DNA of 64,000 bases from Chrysemys picta bellii (taxonomy: Eukaryota; Chordata; Testudines; Emydidae). The position numbers and the translations under genes are program-made. The stretch lies in the NCBI RefSeq assembly GCF_011386835.1, contig NC_088798.1, positions 8,246,001-8,310,000 of the forward strand, given 5' to 3'. Numbering within the stretch: the first letter of the stretch is position 1; the number at the start of each line of letters is the position of its first letter. The notes beneath the pieces are model-generated. The model searched no databases and had not been told where the DNA came from. It saw nothing but the letters and a program-made list of their open reading frames with translations. Shown piece after piece: positions 43,525 to 56,277 of this stretch.

Positions 43525-43640
43525 GAATATCTGAATGCACTTTACAAACATTAAATGAATTTAGTTTCAACAACCTTGTGAGGCAATTCCTTACAGATTT
43601 GGGAAACTGCAACATGAAGCTATTAAATGTCAATGTCACA
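43525..43640 (-). repeat. MIR-like remnant
   Basis: CACTTTACAAACATTAAATG, CCTTGTGAGGCAATTCC and TTACAGATTTGGGAAACTG resemble the inverse of a MIR 3' half. Confidence 0.45.
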
Positions 43641-43679
43641 TACATTAGGAAGGCACCATAAATAGTTCACAAGTTCACT

Positions 43680-44290
43680 CACCCCTAGGCACCCCCTCAT
43701 GGCCAGGTGTGACATAGCAGCTGGTCACTCTGCTCCAACTGTTCCTCTTTCAGTGACTTGGCCCTCTGGCTGGACACCATCTTGAGTCCACCCCTTCTGT
43801 TCAAACTGAAAGTCCGCAAAATGTCTTCAAAAATCCTTCTTCCTCTCTGGGGCTCTTCCCCAAACTGTCTTTGCCTCAGCCTGTAGTCCCCTTGCTAAAT
43901 ACTGTAAAACTTGTGGTGGGCTTCTATGCCCCTTCATTGGGGCCAATAGGAGAACCCAATCCCATCCTCTACTGCAGGGCCACGTACTGAACAGCTAGGT
44001 CTCCATTACATACACAACAGTTTAGCCTGGACCACTTCCTACCCTGCCTTTTAAGTTATCCTCTTCCTCTCTTTCCTTACACTCTGAGCTTTCTATCAGC
44101 CATCTTTCCAAACCTTTCCCCAGCTGGGCTTTATCACCCCTTAAGCCTAGCTCTTGTTCCCATTATTGCTACCACCTTCTGCTCTTTATGGGGAATTGCC
44201 TGATTCCCTGTAGGTAGGGCTCATTTTGTAACCAGGTTGGCTTAGCCCCAGGCTCCCACACTCAGGGGGCAAGCCACCTTATTACACTAT
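43680..44290 (-). mobile_element. Possible older LTR remnant
   Basis: C- and T-rich sequence on the plus strand (for example TGGACACCATCTTGAGTCC, TCTCTGGGGCTCTTCCCC, GGACCACTTCCTACCC) has the look of an ERV LTR in minus orientation, by resemblance to repeats recalled from turtle genomes. No target duplication was found and the ends are estimates. Confidence 0.35.
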
Positions 44291-44439
44291 GCCTCCCACT
44301 CTGTAGCTTAACCACATGACCTCCTCCTTCACAGGCTTCTGCCTGACTTGACTAGGTAGGTGATTCAAAAGCACAGCTCCTTTCTCTCAGGCCAGACAAA
44401 CTGGAAAGAGTAACTCTCACCCATCACTGCCATGGAACC

Positions 44440-44822
44440 TGTAGCAGTGCACAACAGGGCCCCCTTAGCTCCTGCCTCTGTGAGGTCCACAAAGTCACTC
44501 TGAGACCCTGGGATTAGTAACCACAGATGCAGTTTATTTACAGGCTTGGTCCCACCACCCTTTCACCATGTACAGTTGGCCCTTCACCATCTGCAGACAG
44601 GGCTGGGCAAGGAACTGCTTCTACTCACTGCCTCTCTTTCTACTCCCCCTTCACTACGCTCCCCTGAGGCTTTTATACAGCCCCAGGCTAATTAGGCGAC
44701 AGCTGTCTCTGCTTCCCCAATTAGAGCCAGGTTATCTCCAGCCAGCTCTAATTTATTCCCCTAAATGGGAGCTGGCATGACAAAAGATTAATCAACAACC
44801 CTTTGCCCAGCACCCTGTCACA
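44440..44822 (-). mobile_element. Solo LTR with 5-bp target duplication, minus orientation
   Basis: Plus-strand ends are TGTAGCAGTGC and CACCCTGTCACA (TG...CA). GAACC flanks both (44435-44439 and 44823-44827). On the minus strand a TATAAAAGCC lies near 44670-44680 and an AATAAA near 44531-44536, in the right order for U3-R of an LTR. Length 383 bp, with no coding sequence alongside. Confidence 0.87.
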
Positions 44823-46811
44823 GAACCCCTAAGATTTGTCTACAGTAGGATCCAAATTGAAATTTTAAAACAATCCCTAGGAGGCCTTTGGGGAGCAGCA
44901 GGTGGCTTTCTAAATGATAAAGGAAGGCCTCAACTATCCCTGCTCCATTTATAGAGCAGGGGGTTTCTCCCAGCAGAGAAACTGGGATTTGGTGCTACCA
45001 GCCCAAAAGGATTCTGAGGGCCAAAGGTGAGTGACACTTTATCACACCTTCAAATAAAAGCCCAAACAATCTCTACTGTGGCATTTAACATTCTGAGGAG
45101 ACTGTGAATAATTTTGGGGTAAAGAGGAATCATCTGGAGAAGCTCCTCATGTCAAAATAGTTCACAAAGTATGGAGCATCTTCCTCATGTTCAAGACTGT
45201 TAACATCCCATGGGGATTGTTGTATCTGGAAGATTGCCAGCTCAAATGGACCCAGTCCTGCCATGTCATCAATATATTTAAGGGCATATTTATGTAAAAC
45301 AAAATGCTCCGCATTTCATAACTAAAAGTGCTAGAGTTGTGCAAAACTGTCATGCTGGTAAAGTCAATAGGACTACCTGCAAGAGTAATAGTCACTGACA
45401 AGAGTTGGACTTCTACCACTGGGCCCTTTATAGGCCCCCATGTATTTCTCCATAATAAAAAGTCCTGTTTTTATTTTTACTTTTAAGAAACAGATAAACT
45501 AAAAACACCTTTGAGGAAGTGTAGGATTTTTTTTTTTCTTTACAAAGGCAAAATTTTCAGTTTGAGATTTCCTTTAAGTACTTTTTTAACATTAATCTGG
45601 TTAATGATGCTTTATCTGGTTCACGCATGGAATGTCAGAGAGAGTTTAGTATATTTTTATGCAAATACAGCTGTGCAAACTAATATCTGAAATCTGCATT
45701 TTTTTCACATTTGCAGCATATTATACACATTTGTAATCTTTACTGTTTGTAACTTACATTAGCTTCTCTTCTCCATAAAACAAAGCTCAGGTTACATTGC
45801 CTGCTGCTTAAATTTTTCTGCAAACATCAAAGCTGGACATTTAAATAAGCAACTTAATGTACACATTTTTATTCAGTTCAATATTCTGAGCTCTTGGTTG
45901 GAATAAGTATTCTCCAAGATGATTGCATAGAAACATACCATTCAGAATATGAATTGGAATATTCTTTCAATACTCTTTTCAGGGGGGATGATGTGATATT
46001 GAGATTAGGTTCTGCATATAATCAAATTTGATGTCCGTACTCATATACTTGTATAACTATTCCTTTATAAAATTTGTATGCAAAAACCCAGCAATCAAAT
46101 ATTTTTGAACATACATGGTGGGCAGCTACGACATACTCCAGTCCGATGGAAAAATGGTGTCCGTGAAAATAAGGGACTGTCAGGTGCACTGCAAGCTACT
46201 GAGATTGTTAAATTCATCATAACTTTTGTCATTATTTTGAGGACAGAAAATACTGTAGAACCAGTCTTTCCACAACTGCTAAAAGTGTAAGCAGAAGTTG
46301 TATCCAGGACTTACATTCAATCTAGGTTTACAGGTTGATTCCTCCTGAGCTGTAAAGATTTGCATAATCCTTAAAATGGTCTGATATATAGATATCTTAC
46401 TGATCACCTACATTTTCTAAATTTCCTCATTATACATTTAAGATGTAGATGGCTGGTAATAATCTAGAGGAATGGGTGAGATGATGTGAGATTGTGCCCA
46501 TTAAATAAAGGAAGATGTTACAACTGGTGGGCGTGACGGTATTTAAGGAGTGCAAACATGTATTATGCAAACACTACAGGATAGGATACTTTGTTTTATA
46601 TAGAACTATTTTGAATACTTTTGTTCACTTACTTGTATCTATTTGGAGTTTTGCTTGAGGAACAGAAGCAGAGTACTATGGGAGTTCTGCAGGACTTCGC
46701 TTATAATAGCTAGCTGCTTAGAAGATGAGCTAATAAGGTTTGTAAATGTTATGTTTTAAGTGAAATTTTCATTCATGAAAGGTGTGGATTGGCATACCTT
46801 TTACCCATAGA

Positions 46812-47468
46812 TAGGGCCCTTCCAAATCCACGGTCCATTATGGGCAATTTCACGGCCAGAGGATTTGAAAATTGGTCAATTTCTCGTTTTCAGATGTTTA
46901 AACCTGAAATTTCACAGTGTTGTAACTGTGGGGATCCCGACCCAAAAGGGGCTTGGGGCGGGTCACAAACCTGTTGACGGGTGGTCATGGTATTCCCACC
47001 CTCACTCCTGCGCTGCCTTCAGAGCTGGACAGTGGGAAGGAGGGGTTGCGGAGCTATCTGCAGCAGAAGAGATACCCAAAAGCAGCCCTGCAGGGAAAGA
47101 GCAAGTCCTGTCCTGCCCCAGCCCTGCCCATCCTAGCAGCTAGGAACCCCCTTTGCTGAGGCGCTCCCAGAAGAACAGGGAAGATTGGATCCAACTCCAC
47201 AAGCCTCTTCCAGCTGCGCAGTCACAGAGAATCCTGCAGCAGGGGGAGGCACCCAGGGGTGGGTCTGGTTCCCCCATCCCCCACCCAAAGCAGTTGTGCA
47301 GGAGATGAACAATTCCTGTCCTTCTGGAGCCCAGCCGGAGCTACGGACCCCCTTTTGCTGGGGCACTACTAGGAACAAGGGGACATGGGATTTCAGGATT
47401 TGACGTTGAAGGGCTTATTTCATAGTGCCTGGTGCATTTTTCACAGCCGTGAAATTGGTAGAGCCCTA
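46812..47468. mobile_element. Non-autonomous hAT element (TAGGGCCCT ends)
   Basis: The left end, TAGGGCCCTTCCAA, pairs with the inverse right end, TAGGGCTCTACCAA. Eight-bp flanks are CCCATAGA (46804-46811) and CCCATTGA (47469-47476), one mismatch. Further inside, both sides carry TTTCACGG/CCGTGAAA-like blocks. The interior is GC-rich with no transposase. Confidence 0.9.
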
Positions 47469-47879
47469 CCCATTGACCACAGTAGGAAGTGTATAGTTCC
47501 CTGCACTGTCACCATCGACCTGTCTTATCCCTGATCTGCAGGAACCACATCTACAGGTGAAATCTTAGTTCAGTCCAATGAACAATTCAGTCCCTGACCT
47601 GTGTAATGTCACTACAGACAAGGGTGCCAATAACTACCAGTGAGGTGTGTTTCAATTATACTATGGCCGGGTCTACAAAAGGGACTGGACTAATTCCACA
47701 AATGCTTTTCACGCAGACCACCAAAAGAAATTGTCTGGATAACAATATGTTAGTAAACCACTTAAAATATTAATATCTTGCTCTTTTAAGGCCTGATCCA
47801 AATCCCACTGAAATCAGTCCTGCAGACTTGAAAGGCTTTTGATCAGGCCCATATAGCATTTTTATCAGTAGATCTCAAA

Positions 47880-48035
47880 GTGGGGTAAACATTCTCAGCT
47901 TAACTTTACACATGATGAAATAGAGTCAGACAGAGGTTAAGTGAATTGCCCAAGGACAAAGAGCAGTAAGTTGTACAATGAGGAAAGGAACCCAGGTCTC
48001 TCCAAATCTCACGCTTCAATCTATTACACCACGGC
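47880..48035 (-). mobile_element. MIR-like SINE remnant
   Basis: Blocks in inverse MIR order: GAGGTTAAGTGAATTGCCCA, then GGAACCCAGGTCTC and ATTACACCACGGCTGCC. Confidence 0.6.
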
Positions 48036-48412
48036 TGCCCCTTTATTGGTCTCTGACAAAGGTAATGCTAAAGATAGAGAAGGCTAAAAGGAGAAGTGAG
48101 AAATATGAATCCTACACAAATCCATTGATTCCATCTCAAATGCGGTTGAAACACTTCAGAGTTCATGTTTTCTCTGTCAAATATGTTCTGAATGGACATT
48201 CTTATCGTTCTCTTACTTGTAGAGTATGATATACAATACTTCTTACATATTTGTGCAAGTTTGAAGAGGACTTAAGGTAGAAAGGAATAAAGGCTTGTTT
48301 ACACACAAAAGATATTAACTATACAAGTATATTTAAAGTGGTACAACCCCCTCAAATGTGGCGGTAGTTATGCCAGTATAAAGGTGTTTATACCAGTATA
48401 CCTTATTCCCAT

Positions 48413-48686
48413 TCTCCCCTTGAAAGTACTCTCACACTTATTATCAAACTGTCTGTACTCGGCTAGCTTGATTATCACTTCAAAAGTTTTTTTTCTCTTA
48501 ATTAATTGGCCTCTCAGAGTTGGTAAGACAACTCCCACCTGTTTATGCTCTCTGTATGTGTGTATATATATCTCCTCAATATATGTTCCATTCTATATGC
48601 ATCCGAAGAAGTGGGCTGTAGTCCACGAAAGCTTATGCTCTAATAAATTTGTTAGTCTCTAAGGTGCCACAAGTACTCCTGTTCTT
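48413..48686 (+). mobile_element. Retroposon copy, GCTTATGC family, with 11-bp duplication
   Basis: It contains GAAGAAGTGGGCTGTAGTCC, ACGAAAGCTTATGCTC and GTTAGTCTCTAAGGTGCCAC, preceded by about 190 bp of upstream family sequence. CTTATTCCCAT flanks it at 48402-48412 and 48687-48697. Its 3' end stops at GTACTCCTGTTCTT, without the AGACTAACACGGCTAC tail. Confidence 0.75.
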
Positions 48687-48902
48687 CTTATTCCCATATG
48701 GCACCTTTCTAATGGAATGCCTGCCTCCATGATAGGGGTTGCACCTGTCTAATTATTTTGGTTAAAGACTAAAACAAAATAAAACCACACTTCTAACCCA
48801 AATAGGTAAATTAGTACAAAAGATGTGTGTCAACCAGACCTAAGAACTAGAAAATATTGTGTGAATTTCCTCTGCCTTAAAATTCCTGTAATGTGGTTGA
48901 AA

Positions 48903-49026
48903 TAGGGTGACCAGATGTCCTGATTTTATAGGGACAGTCCCGATATTTGGGGCTTTGTCTTATATAGGTGCCTATTACCTCCCACCTCCTGTCCAGATTT
49001 TTCACACTTGCTGTCTGGTCACCCTA
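48903..49026. mobile_element. 124-bp hAT MITE (TAGGGTGACCAGAT ends)
   Basis: TAGGGTGACCAGAT at the left is near-perfectly inverted at the right (TCTGGTCACCCTA). GGTTGAAA flanks both sides exactly (48895-48902 and 49027-49034). It is the same family as 60363-60489, in the opposite orientation. Confidence 0.95.
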
Positions 49027-49835
49027 GGTTGAAATACATTTGGGATACATATTTCTAATATTTCACTGACTGCACATATACTGACCCTAGTGAACTCAGC
49101 ACAATTCTATGATTTATTTTTTATATTTATAGGAAGAAATGTATTTATTTATAGAAGGGTACTCATCAGTGTAGTGCAAGTTCACTTTGTATCCATTAGT
49201 GGCCTGACTTTTCTGAAATGCTGAGTTTCCAGTGACTTCAATGGAAAATCCCGCATAATCAGCATTTTTGAAACATCAGACCTTTTCTTTAGCATCCAGA
49301 TTTGAAGATTTTGGCCCTAGTGATTTATTATGCCAAATTATCTCTAGGCAATAAAAAAAAGTTCCATAGTTTAACCTTTTGGATGATATATAAATACACA
49401 CACAGACATCCCTAGAAGGCATTTGTCTGACAATCTGGAAAGTGCCAACATTATAAATGGTCAATAATTCAACAGTCTACTAAACTATACAATCAGAAAG
49501 AAAACAATTAATATTCCTTTTGGACTGAAAGAGCAGCAGAATTTCAATTTTCTGAATGGGACAGATCTGAGTGTCCAGATCTCACAAGCAATTGTTCTCT
49601 TTCAGCTGTGTAGTTGTAGTGGGCATATGATTGTGGCATTTAAAAAATATTTAAAGCAGAAATTAGCCCCCCAAACTGCATTCTCTGCCCCTCTCAGATT
49701 TTGACATTTGAGTGTGTGGGTTTGGTTTTCTGTTTTTGTTTTAATCCTTCTGATGACCTCTGTGGAAGAGCTTTGGATCATTCATCCAGCATTAGTAGAG
49801 CTGGTGGACATTTGACCAACAAAAATTATCCTCCC

Positions 49836-50637
49836 TGTAATGGGCAGAGTGGCCCCGCACTGGTACCACCGGGGTTAACCCTTCTTTCTTAGCAGAGGAA
49901 GCCACACCGTGGAAGCTCTGCTGGGTATGCGTCAACTGGAGAACAGGTATAAAAGCTTGCAGAACAGCTCAGTCTGGGCTGACTGCTGGAGGGGAAAGAG
50001 GCATGCTACTAGCTCCTGAGGAAGGAGAGTCTATGTGCCAGGATGTGGAAGCCAGCTAAGCCAGGACTCTCCCTGATGGAGGATGTCACAGTAGGAGGAT
50101 AGACTGGAGGACCTCCTCCTGCAGCAGAGAACCTGGCATTTATGGTAGGAAGTGACCCAGGAGAACTTCGGAGGCAAATGGTGTTAGAGCTGCATAAGTG
50201 CTTGGTGTGTTGTGGGTGGATCCCTGCTGAGTGGGTGGTAAGGGAAGCTTACCACTACCAGGGCCCTGGGTCAGGGCCTGGTGGAGAGGGTGGGCCCGGG
50301 TCCCCCTACCACCTCACCCCTGAACTGTGAAGGGATTGTAAGGACTCTGGCTGGTAGGCCACACTACTCTGCTGGCGAGGGGGATTGCATGGACTCTAGC
50401 CATTAGGCTGCACTGCTCCCATGCAGGGAGTGATTTATGTGGATTCTGGCTATTGGGCCACACCCCTGGGTACTTGGGGCAAGGTACATGGACTCCAGCC
50501 AATAGGCTGCACTACCTCGCTGTTAGGCCGTGACTGGCTGTCCACAGAGAGACTGGTGTGGGAACTTGAGTGGCGAGGTACTGACACCACATCCCACCCC
50601 TGCCACAAAAGGGTGCTGCGGTACCAGGCCCGCCACA
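49836..50637 (+). mobile_element. Solo LTR with 5-bp target duplication and internal minisatellite
   Basis: The LTR starts TGTAATGGGCAGAGTGG and ends CCAGGCCCGCCACA. CTCCC flanks both sides (49831-49835 and 50638-50642). A clear TATAAAAG is at 49948-49955. Length 802 bp. The 3' half contains about four 48-50 bp units. No gag, pol or env sequence is adjacent. Confidence 0.9.
50328..50525. repeat. Minisatellite inside the LTR
   Basis: About four degenerate units of roughly 48-50 bp share GGA(C/T)TCT(G/A)GC, ATTGGGC or ATTAGGCTGCACT, and CTGCACT/CCACAC blocks. Confidence 0.75.
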
Positions 50638-51397
50638 CTCCCAAAAAGTGAGCTTGTCATTTGTGTGTGTGTGTGAAATGTTGTTTGACTGAACTTCGAC
50701 ACAATATTTTGAACCAGTCATTTTCACTGTCAATTTTAATTTGAAACAAAATTAAAATTGTTGTTGGTTTCAAATCACATATTTTGGTTTGTTCTTTGTT
50801 TTATTTTTGAGTTTCAATTTTCCCCACCAGCACCACATTCTCATTTTTTACTTCATCCTATACTGGAAAAAAGTCTGAAAAAGAGTAAAAGAACCTTCCC
50901 ACATTTTTTACCTTTTTCACCTGGAAACATGTGGGGGTGGGAGAAAGTTACTTCTCTCTCTTCTCAAAAACTTTCTACACATTTCCAGTTGAAAAAAGTA
51001 GAAGTGTTTTTAATCTACTTTCTCAAACTTTTTTCTACAACTTTTCCCAGACGGAAAAGTATTTTTTAAAAAAAAAAAAAAAAAACATTTCCCCCAACTT
51101 CTTCCAGTGGGGCAGAGAGTCAGCAGAGAAGGAGGAGGTGAAGGGAAGAGATTCAAAAATCTAAAACCTGAAAACCAAAATAAATGATAATTTCTAGTAG
51201 GATTGTTTTGTTTTGAAGTTTCCTGTAAAAATGGGGAAAGAAATAGTCAAAAAAATGTTTTGTGGGGGAAAATAATTGACGAGCTCTAGTTATTAGTGCG
51301 GTTCTGTCAGGACTATGTGTTCACTTTACTAAATAATGGCACAGAATAAAACCTTAGCACTTTATAAAGAGAAGGTCACAAGGCTCTGCTTTTGGGG

Positions 51398-51691
51398 CAG
51401 GGCCGGCTCTGGCTTTTTTGCTGCCCCAGGCAAAAAAGCCTCCCCCCGCCCCCGGCGGGGAGCGCGGCAGGGGAGGGCGGCAAGCCCAGCCGCGGTCCCA
51501 CTCTCCCCGACTGGCTGGAGCGCCGGGGGGAGGGCGGCGAGCCCGGCCGCAGCCCTGCTCTCCCGGACCGGCTGGGGTGAGGGCGACGAGCCCGGTGGCG
51601 ACCCTGCTCTTGGGCCGGAGCGCCGCACCGCACCCCTCCAGGTGCTGTCCCAAGCACATGCTTGGTGGGCTGGTGCTTGGAGCCGGCCCTG
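51398..51691. mobile_element. Non-autonomous hAT element (CAGGGCCGGCTC ends)
   Basis: CAGGGCCGGCTC is inverted at the right as GAGCCGGCCCTG. TTTTGGGG flanks exactly (51390-51397 and 51692-51699). The interior is very GC-rich and gives long spurious frames on both strands. Same end family as 57733-57924. Confidence 0.94.
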
Positions 51692-52411
51692 TTTTGGGGT
51701 GTGATGTGGTGTGTTGTGCCACTCCAGACCACACTAGACTGCCGGTGGAATCTGGGCATAAAGCCGGTGGAATCTGGGCATAAAGCCAACGTATCTGGCC
51801 CTGGGAAGATTAATGAAGTGAAAGGGCAGTAATCTGGTGGCATGAAGCTCATGTAGTGGCTAACTACGGACTTCCCTGCTGTTGTCAGAGGGTAGCTGAG
51901 TCCTACACCTGCTGATCAAAGGCTTTCATATCCGTCGTTTGGCTCTATTGCTAGCCAGAATAAACAGCAGCCTTCAGACTGCTCTAATCTACAACTGAAG
52001 AGTAGCCCATCAGATAGGCAGTTTATGGTTGCACGAACAGACAGACCACATCCCATTTTTCTGAGCTGTCAGTTCCTCCTCAGCCATGGCTGAGGATCTG
52101 GGCCAGAGTGCTGGTAAATAAGATAAATAAGATCAATCAAGAGTAAAATGGTTATACAATAAAATATTGTTCGCATTAATCTGAACTATCATTGTTAGAA
52201 GAACTGATAAGGAACAAGAGAGAACCAAGCAAAGCAAACAGCAGCAATGACAGCAGTGACGCTACTGGTCAGCCAATGAAATTATGCTGAACTGCTGACC
52301 TGTTGTGGTTTATACACAATTTAATTTATGTATAAACTCCTTTGCACTCTGGGATCCAAGTCTCCATGAAGATTACCAATAGTATTTCTCCTCAGACCAA
52401 TGCCACGCCAT

Positions 52412-52438
52412 CTATTTATTTATTTATTTATTTATTTG
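52412..52438. repeat. TTTA microsatellite
   Basis: About six and a half ATTT units. Confidence 0.9.
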
Positions 52439-52646
52439 AGGGAGCTTCTGATCAGGTCACCTCATTAATGCAGGTCTCGATTGTTGAGAAGGCAGTTAGT
52501 AGTTTCATTTCACAGTGAAATAGTTAAATATCTATATGAGAGAAGCATTCCATATTTTTTTTTCCTTGATAGATCATTTCAACATGTATAACATCAAATC
52601 CCAGGAGATGCAGCTAAATCCTTGATCGTTTCTGAATGACCCAGAG

Positions 52647-52987
52647 CACGGTCTCTCAACCTTTCCTTTCTGAGACACCCCCTGCCCTCCCAGCATGCTA
52701 TAAAAACTCCAGGGCCCATGTGTGCCCCAATAACTCTTTCTCTGCATAGCCAGTAGATTAAAAGCCAGGGCTGGCATTAGGGGGTAGCAAGCAGAGAAAT
52801 TGCCTGGGGCCCTATGCCACAGGGCCCACAAAGCTAAGTTATTTGAGCTTCGGTTTCAGCCCAGGGCAGTGGGGCGCAGGCTTCAGCGAGGCTAACACTT
52901 GTCCTACCCTCTGGTTTATTTTGGTGGCCCCCTGAAACCTGCTCGCAGCCCCCCAGTGGGATCCAGACATCTGGTTGAGAACCACTG
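52647..52987. mobile_element. Non-autonomous hAT element (CAnGGTnCTCAACC ends)
   Basis: The left end CACGGTCTCTCAACC pairs with the inverse right end CAGTGGTTCTCAACC. Flanks are ACCCAGAG (52639-52646) and ACCTACAG (52988-52995), 6 of 8 matching, which suggests an old insertion. Interior GC-rich, non-coding. Confidence 0.8.
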
Positions 52988-53089
52988 ACCTACAGATTAA
53001 CACAAGAAACTGGTGCTCTCCACTACACAATGCGTGACAGTTTCCTCTTGACTACATCATTTCTAGAGAACATAATAATAATGTCTTTC

Positions 53090-53310
53090 ACTTTTATAGT
53101 CCCCTATATCAGAGGCTCTCAAAACACCTTATTTATAATTGAACCTCACAACAACTTAAAGTTGGCTATTATTATAGCCCGAAGGGGAAACCGAGGCACC
53201 AGAAGGTTAATAGTTTTTACTCAAGGTCACAAAGCAAGTCAGTGACAGATCTGGGATCAGAATCCAGGCATTGTGACTTTTGGTTTCCTGCTTTGACCAC
53301 TAAATACTTT
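53090..53310 (-). mobile_element. MIR-like SINE remnant
   Basis: Inverse MIR blocks: CCTCACAACAACTTAAAG, GGGGAAACCGAGGCACCAG, CAAGGTCACAAAGCAAGTCA and GATCAGAATCCAGGC. Confidence 0.65.
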
Positions 53311-54439
53311 CCCCTGCTGTTTACAGTTTTTACTATAAACCAACTCGTGCCCAACCCAAGAGTGCATCATCCCATATTATGAGATGAAGAAAAAAAGGTA
53401 GAATTTCTTATCGTCTAGATACGTTTTTTTTTCTTGCCTCTGTTGCTTTGTTTAACTTTAAGTGCTTTTGACCTATAAGCTTCATTTTGCTTTTGTTACT
53501 TTTTCTTTTTTTGAAAAGCGCATAGTCCTTTAATGGCTCACTATGAAAATAAACAATGTCTGGATTACAAAAGATTCTGGAACTCTGGCAATCGTAAATT
53601 AACTGGCCGGCAAAATTACAAATGCCAGTAGCTGATGTAATATTTTATATTACGTTTCCTAGATTTTATGAGAGAAGGTTATAGCCCTCTGCTGTTTCCT
53701 GTATGTGTTTGCAGCTTGTCAATCAATCCATTAATTAAATATTAAATTAGCAGAAAGGTCCTTGAAGGAATTTAAATATACATTTCGTTTCTTTTCATAA
53801 ATCTCCAACACCACAAAATGTACAAACAGAGGACCGTTTCAAAGGCAATTGGACGCCTCTGCAGTTTCTTACTAGAAAACTTTCTGTTCCTGGGATTATT
53901 GTTAGAAATCAAATTGTTTTGATATGCAAATTTACACCTATATGGCTCAAGGACCCTCTGACACCACAACTGTGCTAACTTTAATAATTGTGAGGAACTC
54001 TCAGTATAGTTTTTATTTCTCTTCGGTCTTCATATATGATAAATCATTAAGCTCTGAAAATACACAATATATTTTGTTACTGTATCTATACTATTTTACA
54101 TTGCAAGTTTGACCCAATGATGTTGTTTGAGATGACCAGTTATATAACAGCATAAACAAATGCATCACTGTGTAAACTTTTCTGGATAAGGGAGGCTTGA
54201 TTTTATAATCTAAACAATCATGCCAACACTTGCTACTAGATATGGCATTCACTACTGTGAGTAGCCCTATTGAAGCAATATGCAGTTTTCAGGACTACAA
54301 TATTAGGCTTTGATTCTCAGTCTTAAGCCCATGTGTAATTTTGATATCAATGGGACTACCCCATGCACAAAGTTACTCTGCTTGATTTTTTTTTTTTTCT
54401 GGAATTAGGGCCTTAGATTGTAGACACTTTGGGCTTTAA

Positions 54440-54890
54440 GGAAGACAAGACATAGGACAATAGTTCACATGTGAGAGAACACGGGAAACAAGTATGAGTA
54501 AAGGTTCCTTGTAGAAGTGGGTTTTAAGAAAGGATTTAGAGCAAAGGGCATTTGGAGGACAAAAATTTGGAGACTAGTCAAGGATAGGTGTCTGCATAAT
54601 TACAAGGCATGGAACACAGCGAGGGAGGAGTATATGAAGCAGAAGGGAGAGGAGATAATTGCAGAGATGTTACATTGGCTAAGACAATATTATGTAGGAT
54701 TTTGACATGAGGACAAAGAGCTTGACATTAATGCAGCAAAAGACAGGAAGGCAATGAAGGGATTCAAAGAGAACACTGTGTAGGTATAAACAGCACTTTT
54801 AGGTGGCACTTTAGTTAAGTCAGAACAGGAAATAGTGAGAGATAGGAAGGCCAGAAAGAAGTCTGCAATAATCATGATGAAAGATCACTA
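54440..54890 (-). mobile_element. Possible L2-like LINE remnant
   Basis: Purine-rich plus-strand sequence whose minus translation contains FLKTHFYKEPL, and sequence such as GGCAATGAAGGGATTCAAAG (inverse of the TPLFESLHWLP region). Degenerate, with limits uncertain. Confidence 0.45.
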
Positions 54891-56007
54891 ATACATGAGT
54901 AAAGAATTTAATAGTGTCGATAGAGAGGAAAGGCTGTCTGACTAATAAGCATTAGGGGTGTTAGTTTATTATTAAATATTTGTATTTTTGTTACTGCTGG
55001 ATCATCTTTCCCGCCCTGAAAGTAGCTTCTATATTCTCAAAAATGCCAACAGAAAAAAAAAAATTAAGGGGGAAAAAAAGCAATCATTTCCATATTTCTG
55101 ACCCAGTGCATTCCACATTAGCGTTTCTTGACTTGCATCATTACACACACAGTGCACATGGCTCATGTTTTATTTTTAGAATATACTGCAGGTAGAAAAA
55201 GCAAGTTGCAACATACAGGTTCTCTAAGAAAAAATATTACAATAATTTTAAAATAGTTCTGAAGCAATCCTTGCAAATATCATATACCAATGACTAACAT
55301 TCAACATCCTGTGATGGAACAAGCTGTAATTGAAGTAATGTACTTTCCTTAGTACAATATATAACGCTGTCTTTCTTTGATCCCATTTAAAGGATAATTT
55401 TTATGCTGCTGGAGGGGTCAGGATTACATGATAGAGGTATTTTGCCTAAATTATGTTATTTCATGAATTGACAGTTATTTAACCAAATCTCTGGGCGCCA
55501 ACAGAGCTGAGTAAAACAGCTTATTTGCAAGGTACCATTGATGTACTCCTAGGATCCACTGAGATCATCAGTTACTATGTACCATAGCTATGGATTGCAT
55601 ATTTATTATCTTTTATTTATATTATGTCTGTCATATCTCTTGGTGCCCTCAGAAAAATTGTAAAACACATAAAAAAATCAATTCCATTGACAAAAATGTC
55701 TGCAATACTAAAACAAATCTTTCTTCATCCCCCAAAGAATCCTCTCCACTTAACCCATTGCATTAGAAAAGGCCTGAGTAGATAAAAATGCCTTGCAATA
55801 TTCTAGCTGAAGGTCATTAAACTAAGGTTCTGCCTAGAGCAAGTAAAATTCTATGCTGGCTAACAGGTCAGTCCTGCATAAAATCCCTGATATTATTATA
55901 ATATATATAATAACAATAAATGGAGAAATCAAAATCGTCAAAAATAGTTGGCTTTATTGTAAGGGACTGTAATGCCAGGTATAATATTACTTTACTAGTG
56001 TGAAAGT

Positions 56008-56277
56008 AAGGGCAGATCTACACCACGGCAGGGATTGATGCTCTGAGATCGATCCACTGGTGGTCGATTTAGTGGGTTTAGTAAAGACCCACCAAATCAA
56101 CTGCAGATCGCTCTCCAGTTGATCCCTGTACTCTACCCCCGACAAGAAGATTTTCTCCCGTCAACCCCCCACAGTGTAGATGCCACAGTAACTTGACCTC
56201 AGGTAAGTCGACTCCCCAGCTACGTTATTCGTGTAGCTGGAGTTGCGTAGCATAGGTCGACTTACCTAGACATAGCC
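56008..56277. mobile_element. Hairpin-rich MITE-like element, related to 13936-14236
   Basis: The left end GGGCAGATCTACACC pairs loosely with the inverse right end GGCTATGTCTAGGTAAG. Inside the right third is a foldback: GGTAAGTCGACTCCCCAGCTAC with GTAGCTGG and GTCGACTTACC, centred near 56230. The CAGCTACGTTAT...GTAGCTG core matches the element at 13936. Confidence 0.7.

Noticed and set aside
48903..49026. First read as a Tc1/mariner MITE because TA borders the ends
   Set aside because: The flanking GGTTGAAA repeat is 8 bp and exact, and the second copy shows GCTCTACA, so hAT fits better.
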